From Symsagittifera roscoffensis (Eukaryota > Xenacoelomorpha > Acoela > Convolutidae): a DNA stretch of 64,000 nucleotides. Made by a program: the position numbers and the translations under genes. The DNA lies in assembly GCF_963678635.1 (NCBI RefSeq), contig NC_087068.1, positions 6,415,907 through 6,479,906 on the forward strand, read 5' to 3'. Positions 29,201 through 42,029 of this stretch are shown in pieces. The notes under the pieces were generated by a model. The model was not told where the DNA came from. It saw nothing but the letters and a program-made list of their open reading frames with translations, and searched no databases. Position 1 is the stretch's first letter. The number at the start of each line of letters is the position of its first letter.

Positions 29201-29215
29201 CTTATGGTCGCACCA
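29195..29215 (-). other. Primer-binding site of the 13.7-kb element
   Basis: Two bases inside the 5' LTR, the plus strand reads cttatggtcgcacca, which looks like a tRNA acceptor end with CCA. The element RNA therefore carries TGGTGCGACCATAAG as primer site. The tRNA species is not assigned. Confidence 0.75.
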
Positions 29216-29217
29216 GA

Positions 29218-29627
29218 TGAGTTAGGACCGAGTTGGTTAACTCATAGAGTAATTTCGGATAGGGTACACCGTCTGCTCGTCACGCTATCTTATTTTCGGC
29301 CGGATAGATTCGTGCAACTTCTTAGTCTAATACCGATCCTAATCTTACTCTTATACTATCTAGTCTCAGGTTGTTTAACTAGTCTCTGCTAGGCTCAATA
29401 GATCTAGGGTATACTGGTTTATTGCGGCTGCTGAAGTGCTCGGGAGAGTCCAACTAATTTCTAAGTTAAATTCAAATCTCTCTGGTGCTGAAATTACAAG
29501 TAACTTCAGCACTTACAAATAAGTGGGTTGTTAGTTAGATGGATCATGATTGGTTAATATTAAATACTTTACATTGGTAAAATATCTAAATTATCCAATC
29601 ATAAAATGTAGTTTAGATCAGGTTCCA
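29218..29627 (-). repeat. 5' LTR of the 13.7-kb element
   Basis: It is the same 410 bp as 15934-16343, with no difference noticed. It is followed by the TCAC target duplication at 29628-29631. Confidence 0.95.
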
Positions 29628-29631
29628 TCAC

Positions 29632-31500
29632 GTCAAGCAATAAGTCACTGATTGATTAGTTTAATTTAATAAATTTCCAGAAAAGTGTCAAAAATTTTTG
29701 ATTTGAGCATACCGATAACTTCAAAGGGTTTATAATCTCCTTAAAACACACATCTTGCACAAATATTAGCTAGCACAATTATTTCTCATTTTTCTCGAAA
29801 CGATGAAGCACAAAAAAAAATTAAAAACAGTAATCTCACAGTACGGGCAATGTTTAGCAAATTTCATTACTTCTTAAAATACATTGTTTTTTTGTTTATT
29901 TTTTCAAACTGATGCATGTGAAAAATTTCAGATAGTGGTTAAAATGCATGCATTTAGAACAAAAAAATCCGAATCTAAAAATTTGATTTTTTTTTTTCAA
30001 TTTATCTCCTAGTTAGGCTTAATTTGCCAATCGAAAATGTATTTGGCAAAAAAGTAACTTTGACGAATCGTTTCATATAGTTGCGGACGTGTTGTACGTG
30101 GGGCTCAAATATATATTGACAAAGTTTCTAGTTATCAGCAAAAAGAAACGAATTTTATATAGATTCCAAAAAACGATTCCATTATTGTACTCTACGAATT
30201 TTTAAACTGGTTTTAAAAGTTTTTTTTAAAATACACATGCAAAAAATTTTTGAAACATTCCGTTCTTACAAATTTCTTGTAATAAAAATCACTATCTTAC
30301 AACTTTCTCATAAGAAACAGTCTTAATCTTGTAACATTGAAAGAGCCAGCCTTATTTTGTATGAAAACGTAATTTTGGGATTAACATTATTGTGAGCGTG
30401 ATTGTTTGCCACTAATCTAGACTATTTCAACTGTTTCAAATGAAACTCTGAAAAGTTTGGCTGTGATCTATGGGAAAAATTGAAAATTGAACCGCAACAA
30501 GCCTCGCGACATCTATGAGAATCGATTGGCGCTGAGAAAAAATTATTGGGACCAATTGTTCCTTATTCAAAAGTAACAAAGAGTAACAAATGGTTAATTT
30601 TCAATTCTCCTGGGTTGAGTCCGCGTTTTATGTCCAGGCTGTCGCGGCAACTTTAGGAATGTCCAGTTTCATGCGACTATTTCTTATCTTGGCAAGAGTT
30701 TTGGAAAAAAAATCGGACATTTATTGATAGCCGCGACTCATATTCAGTAGTCCAAAATTTCTAGATTTTCAAAACAAGAGGGCATGGCACGGTCTGCGCG
30801 TCTTTCGAAACAAGAGCCGACATGGCACGATCTGCGAGACTTTCGCAAAAGTGAACAGTTTTTAGTCGCAAGTTCTGATATGTGAATATACTTTATCCAC
30901 TTCATTCCCTGGACGGTGATTTTTTTTCGCTAGCCAAGCCATATCAGTTTCCCAATATTTTGCGGGACTCTTGCGTTTCTATGTCTAGAAGTTTTCCAAC
31001 CAAATTTTTGTATGTCTAAAATTTAGCGACCCTTATGCGTCTTAAAGTTTGTCTACGAACTGGAAGCGTAGCGACTCTCAAAACTTAGACATAAGTCGCG
31101 AATGACCTCGAGCTGGAACCCAAAATTGTCTGAATGCAGTTTAAGTTGAATAATCAAACTTTCGTTGCGCAATAAAATGCATATTTTACGTCGTAACGCA
31201 TCATTGATGCGCTTTTTAATCAGAATCAATTTCGACTCATCTTTTTAAAGACTTTGACAACCGCCTGAAAAATGTTGAGGCTCGTATATATAAATTTTTT
31301 GCAAATGAAATAAATAAGAAAACTGCATGGTTTATACAAGGTTTTGGTAACAATAAGAAAACAAAAAATGAAATCTTCAACATACTTAAAAAAAACATTT
31401 ATATCACTATGATTTTATATACAAAGTTACATCTAATCAATGATAGCATTTGAAGATCAACTAAAATAGATACGAGAAATGCAAATTTCGAATGCACAAA
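29632..31500. other. Intergenic AT-rich stretch, no gene seen
   Basis: No supported coding frame on either strand. The only local structure noted is an imperfect direct repeat at about 30,782-30,850 (catggcacggtctgcg / catggcacgatctgcg). It separates the retroelement from the 3' end of the choline transporter and may include part of that gene's 3' UTR. Confidence 0.6.
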
Positions 31501-31531
31501 ATATAGAAATCATTATCAAGAATTAGTTTGT

Positions 31532-34500
31532 TCAACAGATGCTTGATTGTAATTGTCTGTGTGACCTTGGCTCCCTATAAGTCGACGCTGTCGAATTTTG
31601 ATTGGCTGAGGCCGAAAGCAGATTTCCTCCGACTGCGTTAGTATTTTCGCTGTCTCGTTGCTTGTTCGGATCCCGAGTCTCAGCTCCGCCCACGTGATCA
31701 CCATGTGAAATGTCCATATTTGGTCTGGGATTGTAGCAGTAAAACACGTCGCAAGAGGGCGCCAGAAATTTCTTCTCGAATAGAAATTTTGACAAGTAGG
31801 AAACAATTGTGATGCTTAGAAGACTGAGAAGCATAGAGAAACTTCTGAAGGGAAAAAGTTGTTCACCGGTCGCGTGATCAAAATAGGGGTACTTGATTAT
31901 AGTGGGAAACCCGAACACTTTGATGCCCCCCATTGCGCGGAAGAAGAAGCCTACACAATAGCCACTAAATGACCCATAGGAGTTAGACTGGGGAATGTAA
32001 ATGACAGCGACTAGTTGGGGGAAAAGAATGACGTAGACGAAGTCGGAACACATGACCCAAAGGTCAAATATGGAGTCGATGCTGAGGGCAAAAATCATGG
32101 CCAGAATTCCGACTGAGAGAATTGACACTTTCAGAGCACGCTCCATTTCTTTCTCTTTCGCCTGAAAATCACCATCAGAGTAACTCATTGAAGTCACTTT
32201 ATTTGAATTATCGAAAGGTCTGCATTGTAAGCTCGTGTCTTTTCTATTAGCCCCATCCCCAATTGTGTAATTTGATTTTTTGGTATAATTTGTTGGTCAA
32301 ATTGAAATTATAATAAACTCAAAGCTACAATGTTGACTCAAATATTTACATATAAGAAGTAAAAGTATTAAAACAGCAAAGTTTGGTCATTTTTGATCTT
32401 TTAGTGACATTGTCAGAATTACTTTTAGGTCGAGGCAGATGCGGATTTAGGATTTTCTCGAGAGGGGGGGGGGATGGGTTTTCAACATAATATTTTGCGC
32501 ATTTTGCAAAATTTTTGAAAAACAGGTCAAAAATTATGCTTTTTAGCTTTTTTGGGAAACTTTTTTTTGGCGCGCGCTCCTTTTAAACATAGTCGAATTC
32601 ATCGAAGCCCAATGAGCCTAAAGAAAAACTTTTGTGTTGGACGGTCGAAAATGAATGTCATAAAAAAATACGGAAGGAGAATCCTTTAATTGGTGAGGGG
32701 TTCGAATCCCTGAGAAGGGGCGTATCTATTTGTATTCAAATGTGTCTGTTTTCAAATATGTTGTTTTCTATGTTTTTTTTCGCTCAAAATTGGATAATCG
32801 AATGAATTGCCACATTGAAGTCTTTTCAGCCATACAAAAATAAATTTTTCCGGTCTATGTGTATCTATTTTGTATAAATACTTCTATATGTCTATAGTTG
32901 AATAATATTTTTGCTTTGATTATTTTGATTACCTGGGGTCTGATGACTATTTTGTAGACGTTTCTGGTAAACATGGAGCTTGCGGAGAGGAGGGAACTGT
33001 CTGCAGATGACATCACAGCAGCCGACACCGCCCCCAGCCCCACCCAGCTCACTATTGAGGGGGTGCAGTGATTGATGATCAGGGGCAGGATGGTCTTACT
33101 CTGGCCTTTGGTCAGCGGACTGGAGTTGTTCTTGAAGTCTCCGAACTTGGACCAGTCTGGGCAAAATCCAGTAATAAGTTATAAAATTGGCCATTGGTTT
33201 TCAAATTGATTGACCTCGAAGTGGTTAAAAACAATTACTCGCAAGTTTTTTTCTTGAGTAGGGAATATTCGCTTGACGCGCATCTTTCTATCAAACTAAT
33301 GTTCATTGGACTCGAAATCGTTTTTGGATTTGCTTGAGGTCAAAAAATTGAATTATTTTTCCAGGTTAAATATTCCAGCTGTAATGAAGCAAAATGAGCT
33401 TATTTGCTTGCTAAATCAGTCTACTAATTTCGTATTTTGAGTTTTGCCATTTCGACAACTTAAATTGAATAATTTTCTGAATTAATGAACGATTTTAGCA
33501 GTGCTCGTTGGTTAAGGGCGGAGCAACATTTATGATCCCAGAAAATAACAAAACTATTACAAAATGCACGCCGCAATGAATCGAGCGAAAAAAAAAACAA
33601 TAATGCATGTCGTAATTGAGAAAATGACAAAGCGGTATATGAAACAAGCACAACAAGGGTTTGCCGTAACGAGTTGAACTGCTCATATTTCATTGTCGAG
33701 TTTGCCTTTTTAGTTGATGACTATATTTTTTGGTTAAAGTTGAGATAGAGATGATGATTGATACCTTTGACGGATGCCCCGATGCAGCCGATGATGGCGG
33801 CCGGGAGTGCCATGAATATGCACCCGATGGCAGCCAGCATAGACAACATCACCGCCCTCCTCGCACTCTTGGCCGACAACACCCTCTGGAAGTAGACTTG
33901 CCACGGGATGCCTCCGAATACCTACAGCACAGACAGAAAGAACAAATATAAAACTTTCAGCAGCTAAAACTATGAACAACTAAATCAGTAGCGTGCCGAA
34001 GGGGTGTTGTCTGCTACCGCCTCCCTCCAATTGGGGTTGCCAAATTTTCCAAAGCGTCACCCCTTTGGTATAATTTTACGAGATCCATTTTTGGCTGATC
34101 AACATCATAATTTTTCAAAGGCGTCTTTGGCTCCAATATAACTAAACTTGAGGAGGGAGCGCTCGCCAAAAAAAACGGAATTTTTCAGTCAAATATATTT
34201 TTAAAAGTGCTCTAAACGTCATTTTAGCTTGATTTTTCAAAAACTTGCCAGCGGCGCAGAAAATTTTTGACAAAATAGACTCCTTGTAGTATTTTCAGAG
34301 AATCGGAAAATCAAATTGATTCGCCTCAAAAAGTGGACAAAAATATTAATTTTTTTATGATGGACACTTTTGTTAAAATTAACTCAATTTGAGAAAACTG
34401 GATCACTACGTTCATTACTTTTAATCTTAGTTGGAAATATACTCACTAATAGTGCAAGGTAGTCCAGCCACAGTCCCAGTCTGGAGTTGTCCCCCCACTG

Positions 34501-35956
34501 GCCCATCCAGGAGGAGGATGTGTAGCTGAGGGGGGCCACATTCTCGTGCATGAGAGCAAACGGAACTACCAGCCACTAAAAAATCACAGTTATTTTGTCA
34601 ATTTCCAATTTTTTTTCCAATTTTTGAAGTCAAAATCATGGTTTTGCTGGCTTATTTTTTCTCATTTGTTTCGTAAAATTGCTTTAGAATAACTAAATTG
34701 GCAGTCGGAACAATGAAGACCTGTTTATTTGACCACGGAGTGCAAAAGATTTTGGTAATCTGGCGTTATTTTTTCAAATAAAGTGAGATGAACAAATATT
34801 TAACATACTGAACACTCAAACTTAAGTAATTTTTGTTTTACATGTTTTATTTCAACCTAATATACTTGTGGTTTTGGTTATTTTTGTACCTTTACCCTAT
34901 TACATCATAAATTCTTTTGCTCAATTTTTTTGCAGTGTTTTTTTTTAATTAAGCATTCAGAGGCTCAAATAAAATATTATTACCATAACTACCAAAGCGC
35001 CACCGCAACAGAAAATGTTTACTCACGAGTCCAATGAATATGAGCATGAGTTGTACTACATCAGTGTATGCGACAGAGTAGAGTCCCCCGAAGATGGTGT
35101 AGACAATGACGACACAGGCGGAGCTGATGATGCTCACACTGTTTGACAGATTCATCATCACTGTCACTGATGACCCCAGGGCAGCTGAAATACAATAGGA
35201 GGCTCTTTGGGTCTTTAATAATATGCTGCTGAAAACTTATCTGTTCATTTTTTTGAAAGTTTGATCATCATATTCGGCTTTGATTGAATTCCAGCGCCAA
35301 AAATTAAGGGCTTTTCTTCACAAAGAGATACCCAATCAACAATTTGCTAGTTTTGGGCCCTAAAGCAAAAAAGACGTAGCCTGCAATTTTTTACCAGTGC
35401 AATTTTTGTTCTCCGATTAATTTGAAAACTGTCAGCATAGCTAATTTGCACCATATCTGTTTTTCATACTTAACCTTGATTGCTAGTTGGTTGCTAATTT
35501 TTGAAAGGAACCCCATTCTTGATCGGCCCAAAAATTTTTCTTAAAGGCATTTAGCTCTAATATGCTCTAACTTTGAGCTGGTGAATGGGTTGAGTTGTTT
35601 TGTCGAAACATTGTTGGTCTAAGCCTTCGAAAAATAAAACCTGCTCCAAAAAAAGCATTCCTAAATAACTGGGGTGTTTTTCCTACGCTCGCCTCTTGTT
35701 AGTTTCAACATTTAAAAAATTCTTTTATGAAACAATTCACTTTTTCAATAAGCTGTAATTTATATTTAATATCAACTTTATAACTCTATATTCTACAATT
35801 AATTCGTACCTAAAATGGCAGCAGACCACAGTGTTTCGGCTAAGAGAGCTGGTAGGAATAAAAGCACACCCATTACATCGCCATATTTCTTCTGGAATGG
35901 ATCTATCATAGTGATGAAGTTCTCTCCTCGCATAACGCTCGCGAAGCCTAATCCTC
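31532..35956 (-). CDS. SLC5A7: High-affinity choline transporter (SLC5A7/CHT1-like), six 3' exons
   Basis: Exons on the minus strand: 35956-35810, 35184-35027, 34575-34447, 33921-33765, 33156-32933, 32161-31532. All introns are GT-AG. Peptides match the sodium/choline symporter of cholinergic neurons: [52 protein letters not shown], then [20 protein letters not shown], then [16 protein letters not shown] and [14 protein letters not shown]. The exon with AVMSSADSS is the most diagnostic of the family. The protein carries choline across the presynaptic membrane for acetylcholine synthesis, using the sodium gradient. About 480 residues are covered; family members are near 580, so the first transmembrane segments are missing and should be upstream of 36 kb. 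I could not recognise them in the repeat-rich sequence there. The C-terminal tail is hydrophilic and short. Confidence 0.92.
32438..32720 (+). repeat. Interspersed element in a choline-transporter intron
   Basis: It starts near gcggatttaggattttc with a G run. It shares the ggcgcgcgctcc block with the G-rich repeat family and ends near ggttcgaatccctgag, which resembles a tRNA B box. The related 13,541-13,888 element has a similar gggtcgaatcactgag. It could be tRNA-derived or a DNA element. No ORF. Confidence 0.45.
33985..34340 (+). repeat. Interspersed G-rich-headed repeat, diverged copy 3
   Basis: It repeats the body of the 14.8- and 15.3-kb copies (agatccatttttggctgat, then ctttggctccaatata, then cttgccagcggcgcag) with many substitutions. 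It sits in the intron between choline-transporter exons 33,921-33,765 and 34,575-34,447. Confidence 0.55.
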
Positions 35957-36180
35957 CTGGAAATAAAATGTTAAGGATTAAGAACATTAAAGCTAAAAAT
36001 GGTGTTTTAACAATTATTTCTCTCAACTTTCTTGAATTTAGGCTAAACTGTTGATAGCCTCCTCGGTAAAGTTTAATCATATCGCTTGCTCAATTGTTTT
36101 CGCCATTCATAAATTTTCCTTTCTATTATTGCCCAAAATGCTATAAACAAATTAACGTTTTTCAGTTATTACATTAAAAC

Positions 36181-37145
36181 TACCCGCATCCAAGTTTAGG
36201 CGTAAATAATCGATTATAACGGATTAGTATGATGATTTTTTGACAATTATAATCGATTATAATTAGCAAAATTAGGTCCTTAAGGGATTTATAATTGATT
36301 ATAAGCGTGATATTTTTGAAGAGATTATAATCTCTTATAATCGATTATAATTGATAATTGTTCTTACTAAAAACCCTTATAATCAATTATAATCGATGAT
36401 AATCGATTATAATCTCTTATTTTGCCGGAATTTTCCTATTTTCGAATTGTATCTTATGGGTTATTATTTTTGTGTCAATAAGAGAATCTCTAAAAGAGAG
36501 ATCTCTTGAACACTTTGGTTCATCTGAACACAAAGTTTTACCACGGAACAAAAGTTTCACAGAGATCCTTTCATATGACTGGAAAGGTTCTCGCGGTAGA
36601 TGAAAGATAATTTTTCCGAATCAATCATGTAATTAAATCAATTTGCTGATGTTTTGGTGTTTATAAAAGCTTAAAATATGCATCACAAAACAACTCTAAT
36701 GGTGAAGAAATGGAAAAAAAACTTATAAATATAAATTAATTGGAAAATTTTGAAAAATTTTCTCTCATTTTTCATAGGAACCAACATCCACAAAAAGCAT
36801 AAAATATAAGCAATTTAGATGCAACTTCGAAGACAAAAATGGACAAACAAAAGGGATTATAATCAATTATAATCGATTATAATGGATTTTTGTTCAAAAC
36901 TAACGAAATAGAATTTTGAATAAAAATGATGGATTATAATCAATTATAATCGATTATAATTGTATCGAAAAATAGACGAATAAATAATTGATTATAATGG
37001 ATTATAATTAATTATATTTGATTTGAAAAAAAGAGATTATAATCGATTATTAATTGATTAAAATCGATTGTTTCTCAATTTTAGTGAGACTGGTAGTAAA
37101 ATCGTAATATAATCGATTGTTAACGCTTGAAACTGGATGCGGGTA
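36181..37145. mobile_element. Miniature element with ACCCGCATCCA ends and a TAATCGATTATAAT-rich body
   Basis: The left end is TACCCGCATCCAAGTTT and the right end is GAAACTGGATGCGGGTA, an inverted pair with TA at both outer edges, as for elements that duplicate TA. The interior is filled with variants of the palindromic ATAATCGATTAT, plus unique AT-rich sequence. No ORF. Related ends and body occur at about 42,137-42,330, 44,250-44,477 and 46,287-46,510. Confidence 0.6.
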
Positions 37146-37264
37146 AGTTTTCTTGCACCAGACTGTTTGATCAACTCTGACGGAGCATTTTGAATCGATT
37201 ATCTAATGAGCAAAAATGACAATTGTCAGAAAACATTAGCCTTGATTTTTTATTCTGAGAACAG

Positions 37265-39076
37265 GTTTTATTTGTTTCTTTTTTTTTCACTCAAAAAATC
37301 ACCAGAACGAAGTTCTTTTTTTTTAGATACCAAAAAAAAATCATCAAAATGAGGTTCTTTTTTTCAGGTACCACAAAAAATCATCATAAATAGGTTCTTT
37401 TTTTCAGGTACCACAAAAAATCACCAGAACGAAGTTCCTTTTTTTTTTAGGTACCACAAAAAATCATCAAAATGAGGTTCTTTTTTTCAGGTACCACAAA
37501 AAATTATCAGAAAGAGGTTCTTTTTTTCAGGTACCACAAAAAATTATCAAAAAGAAGTTCTTTTTTTTTCAGATACCACAAAAAACTATCATAAGAAGTT
37601 CTTTTTTCAGGTACCACAAAAAATCATCAGAGAGAGGTTCTTTTTTTCAGGTACCACAAAAAATCATTCGAAAAAGGTTCTTTTTTACAGGTACCACAAT
37701 AAATCATCAAAAAGAGGTTCTTTTTTTCAGGTACCACAAAAAATCATCATAAAGGGGTTCTTTTTTCAAGTAACACAAAAAATCATCAGAAAGAGGTTTT
37801 TTTCAGGTACCACAAAAAATTATCAAAAAAAAGTTCTTTTTTTCAAGTATCACAAAAAATTATCATAGGAAGTTCTTTTTTCAGGTACCACAAAAAATCA
37901 TCAGAAAGAGGTTCTTTTTTTTAGGTACCACAAAAAATCATCAGAGAGAGGTTCTTTTTTTCAGGTACCACAAAAAATCATTAGAAAAAGGTTCTTTTTT
38001 ACAGGTACCACGATAAATCATCAAAAAGAGGTTCTTTTTTTTCAGGTACCACAAAAAATCATCATAAAGGGGTTCTTTTTACAAGTAACACAAAAAATCA
38101 TCAGAAAGAGGTTTTTTTCAGGTACCATAAAAAATCATTAGAAAAATGTTCTTTTTTACAGGTACCACAATAAATCATTAAAAAGAGGTTCTTTTTTTCG
38201 GGTACAAAAAAAATCATCATAAAGGGGCTCTTTTTTCAAGTAACACAAAAAATCATCAGAAAGAGGTTTTTTTCAGGTACCACAAAAAATCATCAAGAAG
38301 AGGTTCTTTTTTTCAGGTACAACAAAAAATCATCATAAAGGGGTTCTTTTTTCAAGTAACACAAAAAATCATCAGAAAGAGGTTTTTTTCAGGTACCACA
38401 AAAAATCATTATTAGAAAAAGGTTCTTTTTTTACAGATACCACAATAAATCATCAAAAAGAGGTTTTTTTCAGGTACCACAAAAAATCATCAGAGAGAGG
38501 TTCTTTTTTTCAGGTACCACAAAAATCATCAGAAAGAGGTTCTTATTTTCAGGAACCACAAAAAATCATCAGAAAGAGGTTCTTTTTTTCAGGTACCACA
38601 AAAAATCATCAAAAAGAGTTTCTTTTTTTCAGGTACCACAAAAAATTATCAGAAAGAGGTTCTTTTTTTCAGGTACCACAAAAATAATCAGAAAAAAGCT
38701 TTTTTCAGGTACCACATAAAATCATCAGAAAGAGGTTTTTTCAGGTACCACAAAAAATCATCAAGAAGAGGTTCTTTTTTTCAGGTACCACAAAAATCAT
38801 CAGAAAAAGGCTTTTTTCAGGTACCACATAAAATCATCAGAAAGAGGTTTTTCAGGTACCACAAAAAATCATCAAGAAGAGGTTCTTTTTTTCAGGTACC
38901 ACAAAAAATCATCAGAGAGAGGTTCTTTTTTTCAGGTACCACAAAAATCATCAGAAAGAGGTTCTTTTTTTTCAGGTACCACGAAAATCATCAGAAAAAG
39001 TCTTTTTTCAGGTACCACATAAAATCATCAGAAAGAGGTTTTTTTTTCAGGTACCACAAAAAATCATCAGAAAAAA
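37265..39076 (+). repeat. Minisatellite of about 40-bp units with a T-tract, CAGGTACC core
   Basis: More than 40 imperfect units occur, each with an A-rich half (cacaaaaaatcatcagaaag) and then ggttctttttttcaggtacc. Units vary mainly in T-tract length and in the tcatca/ttatca variant. Groups of units recur in the same order, suggesting higher-order duplication. It does not translate. It lies upstream of the recognised choline-transporter exons. Confidence 0.93.
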
Positions 39077-41110
39077 TTGAGGGACATATCGTGTTAAAGC
39101 CAGTGCAGTCGTGACTCAAAACATCTTAGTAAAATTCAAAAAAATTCTTCAGTACAGAGATACACTGGATAAAAATGTTTGTTTTTCGGTCTATTTTTGA
39201 GCGAATAAAGCGAGCAAACAGTCCTATAACACAAATAATAAGACGTAGAAATTTAGTTATACTCCAGGAATATTAGTTTTTGAAAGTTCTTCTAGCGTCT
39301 TCTTGACAACAAAAAAATCCTAAAAACAACAAAAAAACTTGCAAAAAATTTGAAAGGAAAATACATTTTGAAATTTCAAAAAAAACTTCACGATCAATTT
39401 TTGAGAGAAGGTGTTGTCAAATATGCGTATTGTACTCTTAATAAATGTTTTTGAGCGACATCAGAAAGTTTCCATTTATTCATTAATTATAATTTTCTAC
39501 CGCCACTTGAGAGCTTTTCAATCAAACAGTTGAGCAAAGTTTTTTTTTCTGTACTTCCTTCCGTGTCTGTCTTTAAACAGAAAAGACTCAGTAGCTGAGC
39601 ATTGTCAAAGTAAAGATTTTTTTTTGTAAAGATACATATGTTGACCTTTTTTGTCACCTTTTCTAATAATTTTTAAAACTTATCTGTCCACGTGAACGCA
39701 AAAAAAGAGCAGATTTATAACAAAAGAAAAAGCACTAGTTTTTAGCAGCTAAATGAATCGAAAAATAATTTGATTGTCATCTATGTAACTATAAAAACTG
39801 TCAATTTTAGATGAACGACAAAGAAATTAACAACTGTAATGCGACAACACAGTTTTTTTGCTGTTCTGTATTCTATTCTAGCTTAGTTTCCATATTAATG
39901 ATTTGATTTCAACAAACTTTGACTGATATGCAATAGTAGTTTTTTTGAAGAGAAATCGTAGTTTATATATTTTTGATACTTTTTTTGTAATTTGTCTTTT
40001 TCTTCATGATCTTTTAATTTAAAGTTGCCATGTTGGTTTCGAGAAAACAATTATACAGATTTGTTTTACTTGGTAAAAACTCTACGAACAGAAAAATGAC
40101 TAACACAACATTTTATCAAAATTCTAATTGTTTAAAATTTGTTTATTTTTAGTTTGACTATCTTATCAAATCTTTAGCAGACAATTTCCGTCTCTAGCAT
40201 TGTTTCATGAACAGTTATAGTCAAATAAAATAGTTTGTTTGCAGTAAATGATTTTATTAATCAACCTAAAACAGAAGAAGAGAGCAATTTTTAAAAGTTA
40301 ATTTTAATTTATCTACATCAAAACATAAGAAATTTTTGAACATATTATGAAAATAGAAATTCCAAATTGTTTAATATTTGTCTTCTCTCTAGTTTGTTTA
40401 GTATTAAAATGTTTAGTTTGTGTTAATTTCTCAAAAACAATGGTTTCTAATCTGATACAATTAATTTGAGAAGGAAAATTTTGCATCCAGTTTTTTTGTT
40501 TTAATAACTAAATTCAATTAGCAGTTCAATATAAATTTTATGATTTGTGTGAAAGTAGAGTTGAGTTGTTTTTTTAAATGTCGGAAAATTGTGTAGCATA
40601 AGGATTACGGGTTAAACACCCAAAATTACTATCATTTGTTTTATCATGAGATTTCATAGATTTTCATCCATAGCTTTTATTTCTCTAAAGTTTTGAGTTT
40701 TCCATCGTTAATTCCGCTTAACCTATGGTTTTTTCAATTAAAAATTAAATTTGAGCTATCTGTTTTTGCATACTAAAAGCAAAAATTTTTCAAAGCAATT
40801 AAAAAAGCCAGAAAAAATAGGGTGTAAAGTCGAAATCAAAAATTGGGATATTGCGAAATCAAAAAACAAAAAAGTAATTTGAAATATAATTCAAATTCAG
40901 GAGAAGTCTGGTTATAGATTTTGTCATATTAGGAAATAGGTTATTTCATCATTAAGGAAAACATTGTAATGACAAAAATACAAAAACCTAAATTTTTTTC
41001 TGTAAAAATAGATAATCGCAATAAAATTAAATGACCTTCTTTCATGAGAGAAAAAAAAAATTGGATTATTTGGATTATTTACCGTAAAAACTGATTATCG
41101 CAAATAATCT
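39077..41110. other. AT-rich stretch without recognised features
   Basis: Two kilobases with no supported reading frame, no obvious tandem repeat and no terminal repeats. It may be intronic sequence of the choline transporter or intergenic. Confidence 0.6.
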
Positions 41111-41117
41111 TTGATCA

Positions 41118-41645
41118 AACAAGACTGCTCGTATATCAGGACGAAGCCCTGAATATTCCGACCCTTAATCTCTATCGAAAAGTTTTTGGGAAAAAGAAAA
41201 TACTGAAAATTTATAAATTTTGGATGGTATTTCAAAAATCATGTGTAGAAATTTGAATCGTACGAAACTAATACGATCGATTAGCTAATAGCCTCAATTC
41301 AATTTGAACGATTTTATTGTGCAGGATAATTCGCTGCGCATGAATAATTTGCGTGCGGCTTTCAACATTATGAATAAAATGATCTAATCGCACATAAAGT
41401 AACCCAGAGCATGGCCAAATTGGCAAATTTCAAACTCTCAGAACTTTGCAAAAAATTATTGGAGGTGAAATATCTTTTTACAATTGATTTCAGGGAATTG
41501 ATATCTTCAGTGGGATATAAAAAGTTTTGTTAAAAACTGTAAATCGCCCAATAAATTGACTGAATAAAAAAAAACCATACGAGTATAAATATTCCGTTTT
41601 CTTCGAAAATCGGAACAATTAGTTCATGGAGCAGACAATTCAAAA
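41118..41645 (+). repeat. CAAGACTGCTCG family, copy 1 (diverged)
   Basis: It begins caagactgctcgtatatcag followed by a cagg...ccctga hairpin and ends near aaatcggaacaatt. Order and spacing match copies at 43,644-44,185, 46,585-47,145 (inverted) and 55,523-56,045. No coding capacity. Its terminal parts include inverted gttccgac/gtcggaac blocks, so a DNA transposon derivative is likely. Confidence 0.55.
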
Positions 41646-42029
41646 ATGAAAGATCTGAAAACAATATTTTTAAATGCAAGACATCAGCGATTTAACAACT
41701 GAATGCTGGCCTAACTTTTAATCAAAATTTATCTATAACTTTTCGATTTTTTTTAAACTTAAGTTTTTCTCAAACTTTTGTCAATATTAACAGTGTCATG
41801 TAAAAAATACTCAATAAACTCATAAATACTTTAAAGCATGATTGTATATAAAGCAGCAAAAAGAAAAATTATCAAAATTTGTCTTTAAGAGTTTAAACTT
41901 TTTTGTATAGAGCATCAGATGAAACGGAATTTCAAAAAACGGCAGTATACACCAGCTTTTTTTTCAGAAATACGAATCTCTTCAAGTATTACTCTTTTTT
42001 TGCTACCTTCTGTCAAATTGCGACCCCTA

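Larger units (their letters stand above)
15934..29627 (-). mobile_element. Complete 13.7-kb env-bearing LTR retroelement (Ty3/Gypsy-related integrase)
   Basis: It is bounded by two 410-bp direct LTRs (15934-16343 and 29218-29627), which appear identical and begin TG and end CA. A 4-bp duplication TCAC flanks it (15930-15933 and 29628-29631). Genes run on the minus strand. A tRNA-CCA-type primer site lies just inside the right LTR. Order from the 5' LTR: structured leader, 156-aa basic ORF, Pol, about 450 bp without an ORF, a short ATG-less frame, two small membrane ORFs, a 378-codon ATG-less frame, envelope-like glycoprotein, 601-aa unknown protein, 1.6-kb 3' non-coding region. Identical LTRs and open frames argue for a very recent insertion. 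The Pol ORF lacks RT motifs B and C, so this copy probably depends on a complete relative. Insertion is into the intergenic gap between two convergent host genes. Confidence 0.93.

Noticed and set aside
37265..39076. CRISPR array
   Set aside because: Units are contiguous variants of one sequence with no unique spacers, in a eukaryotic intron or intergenic setting.
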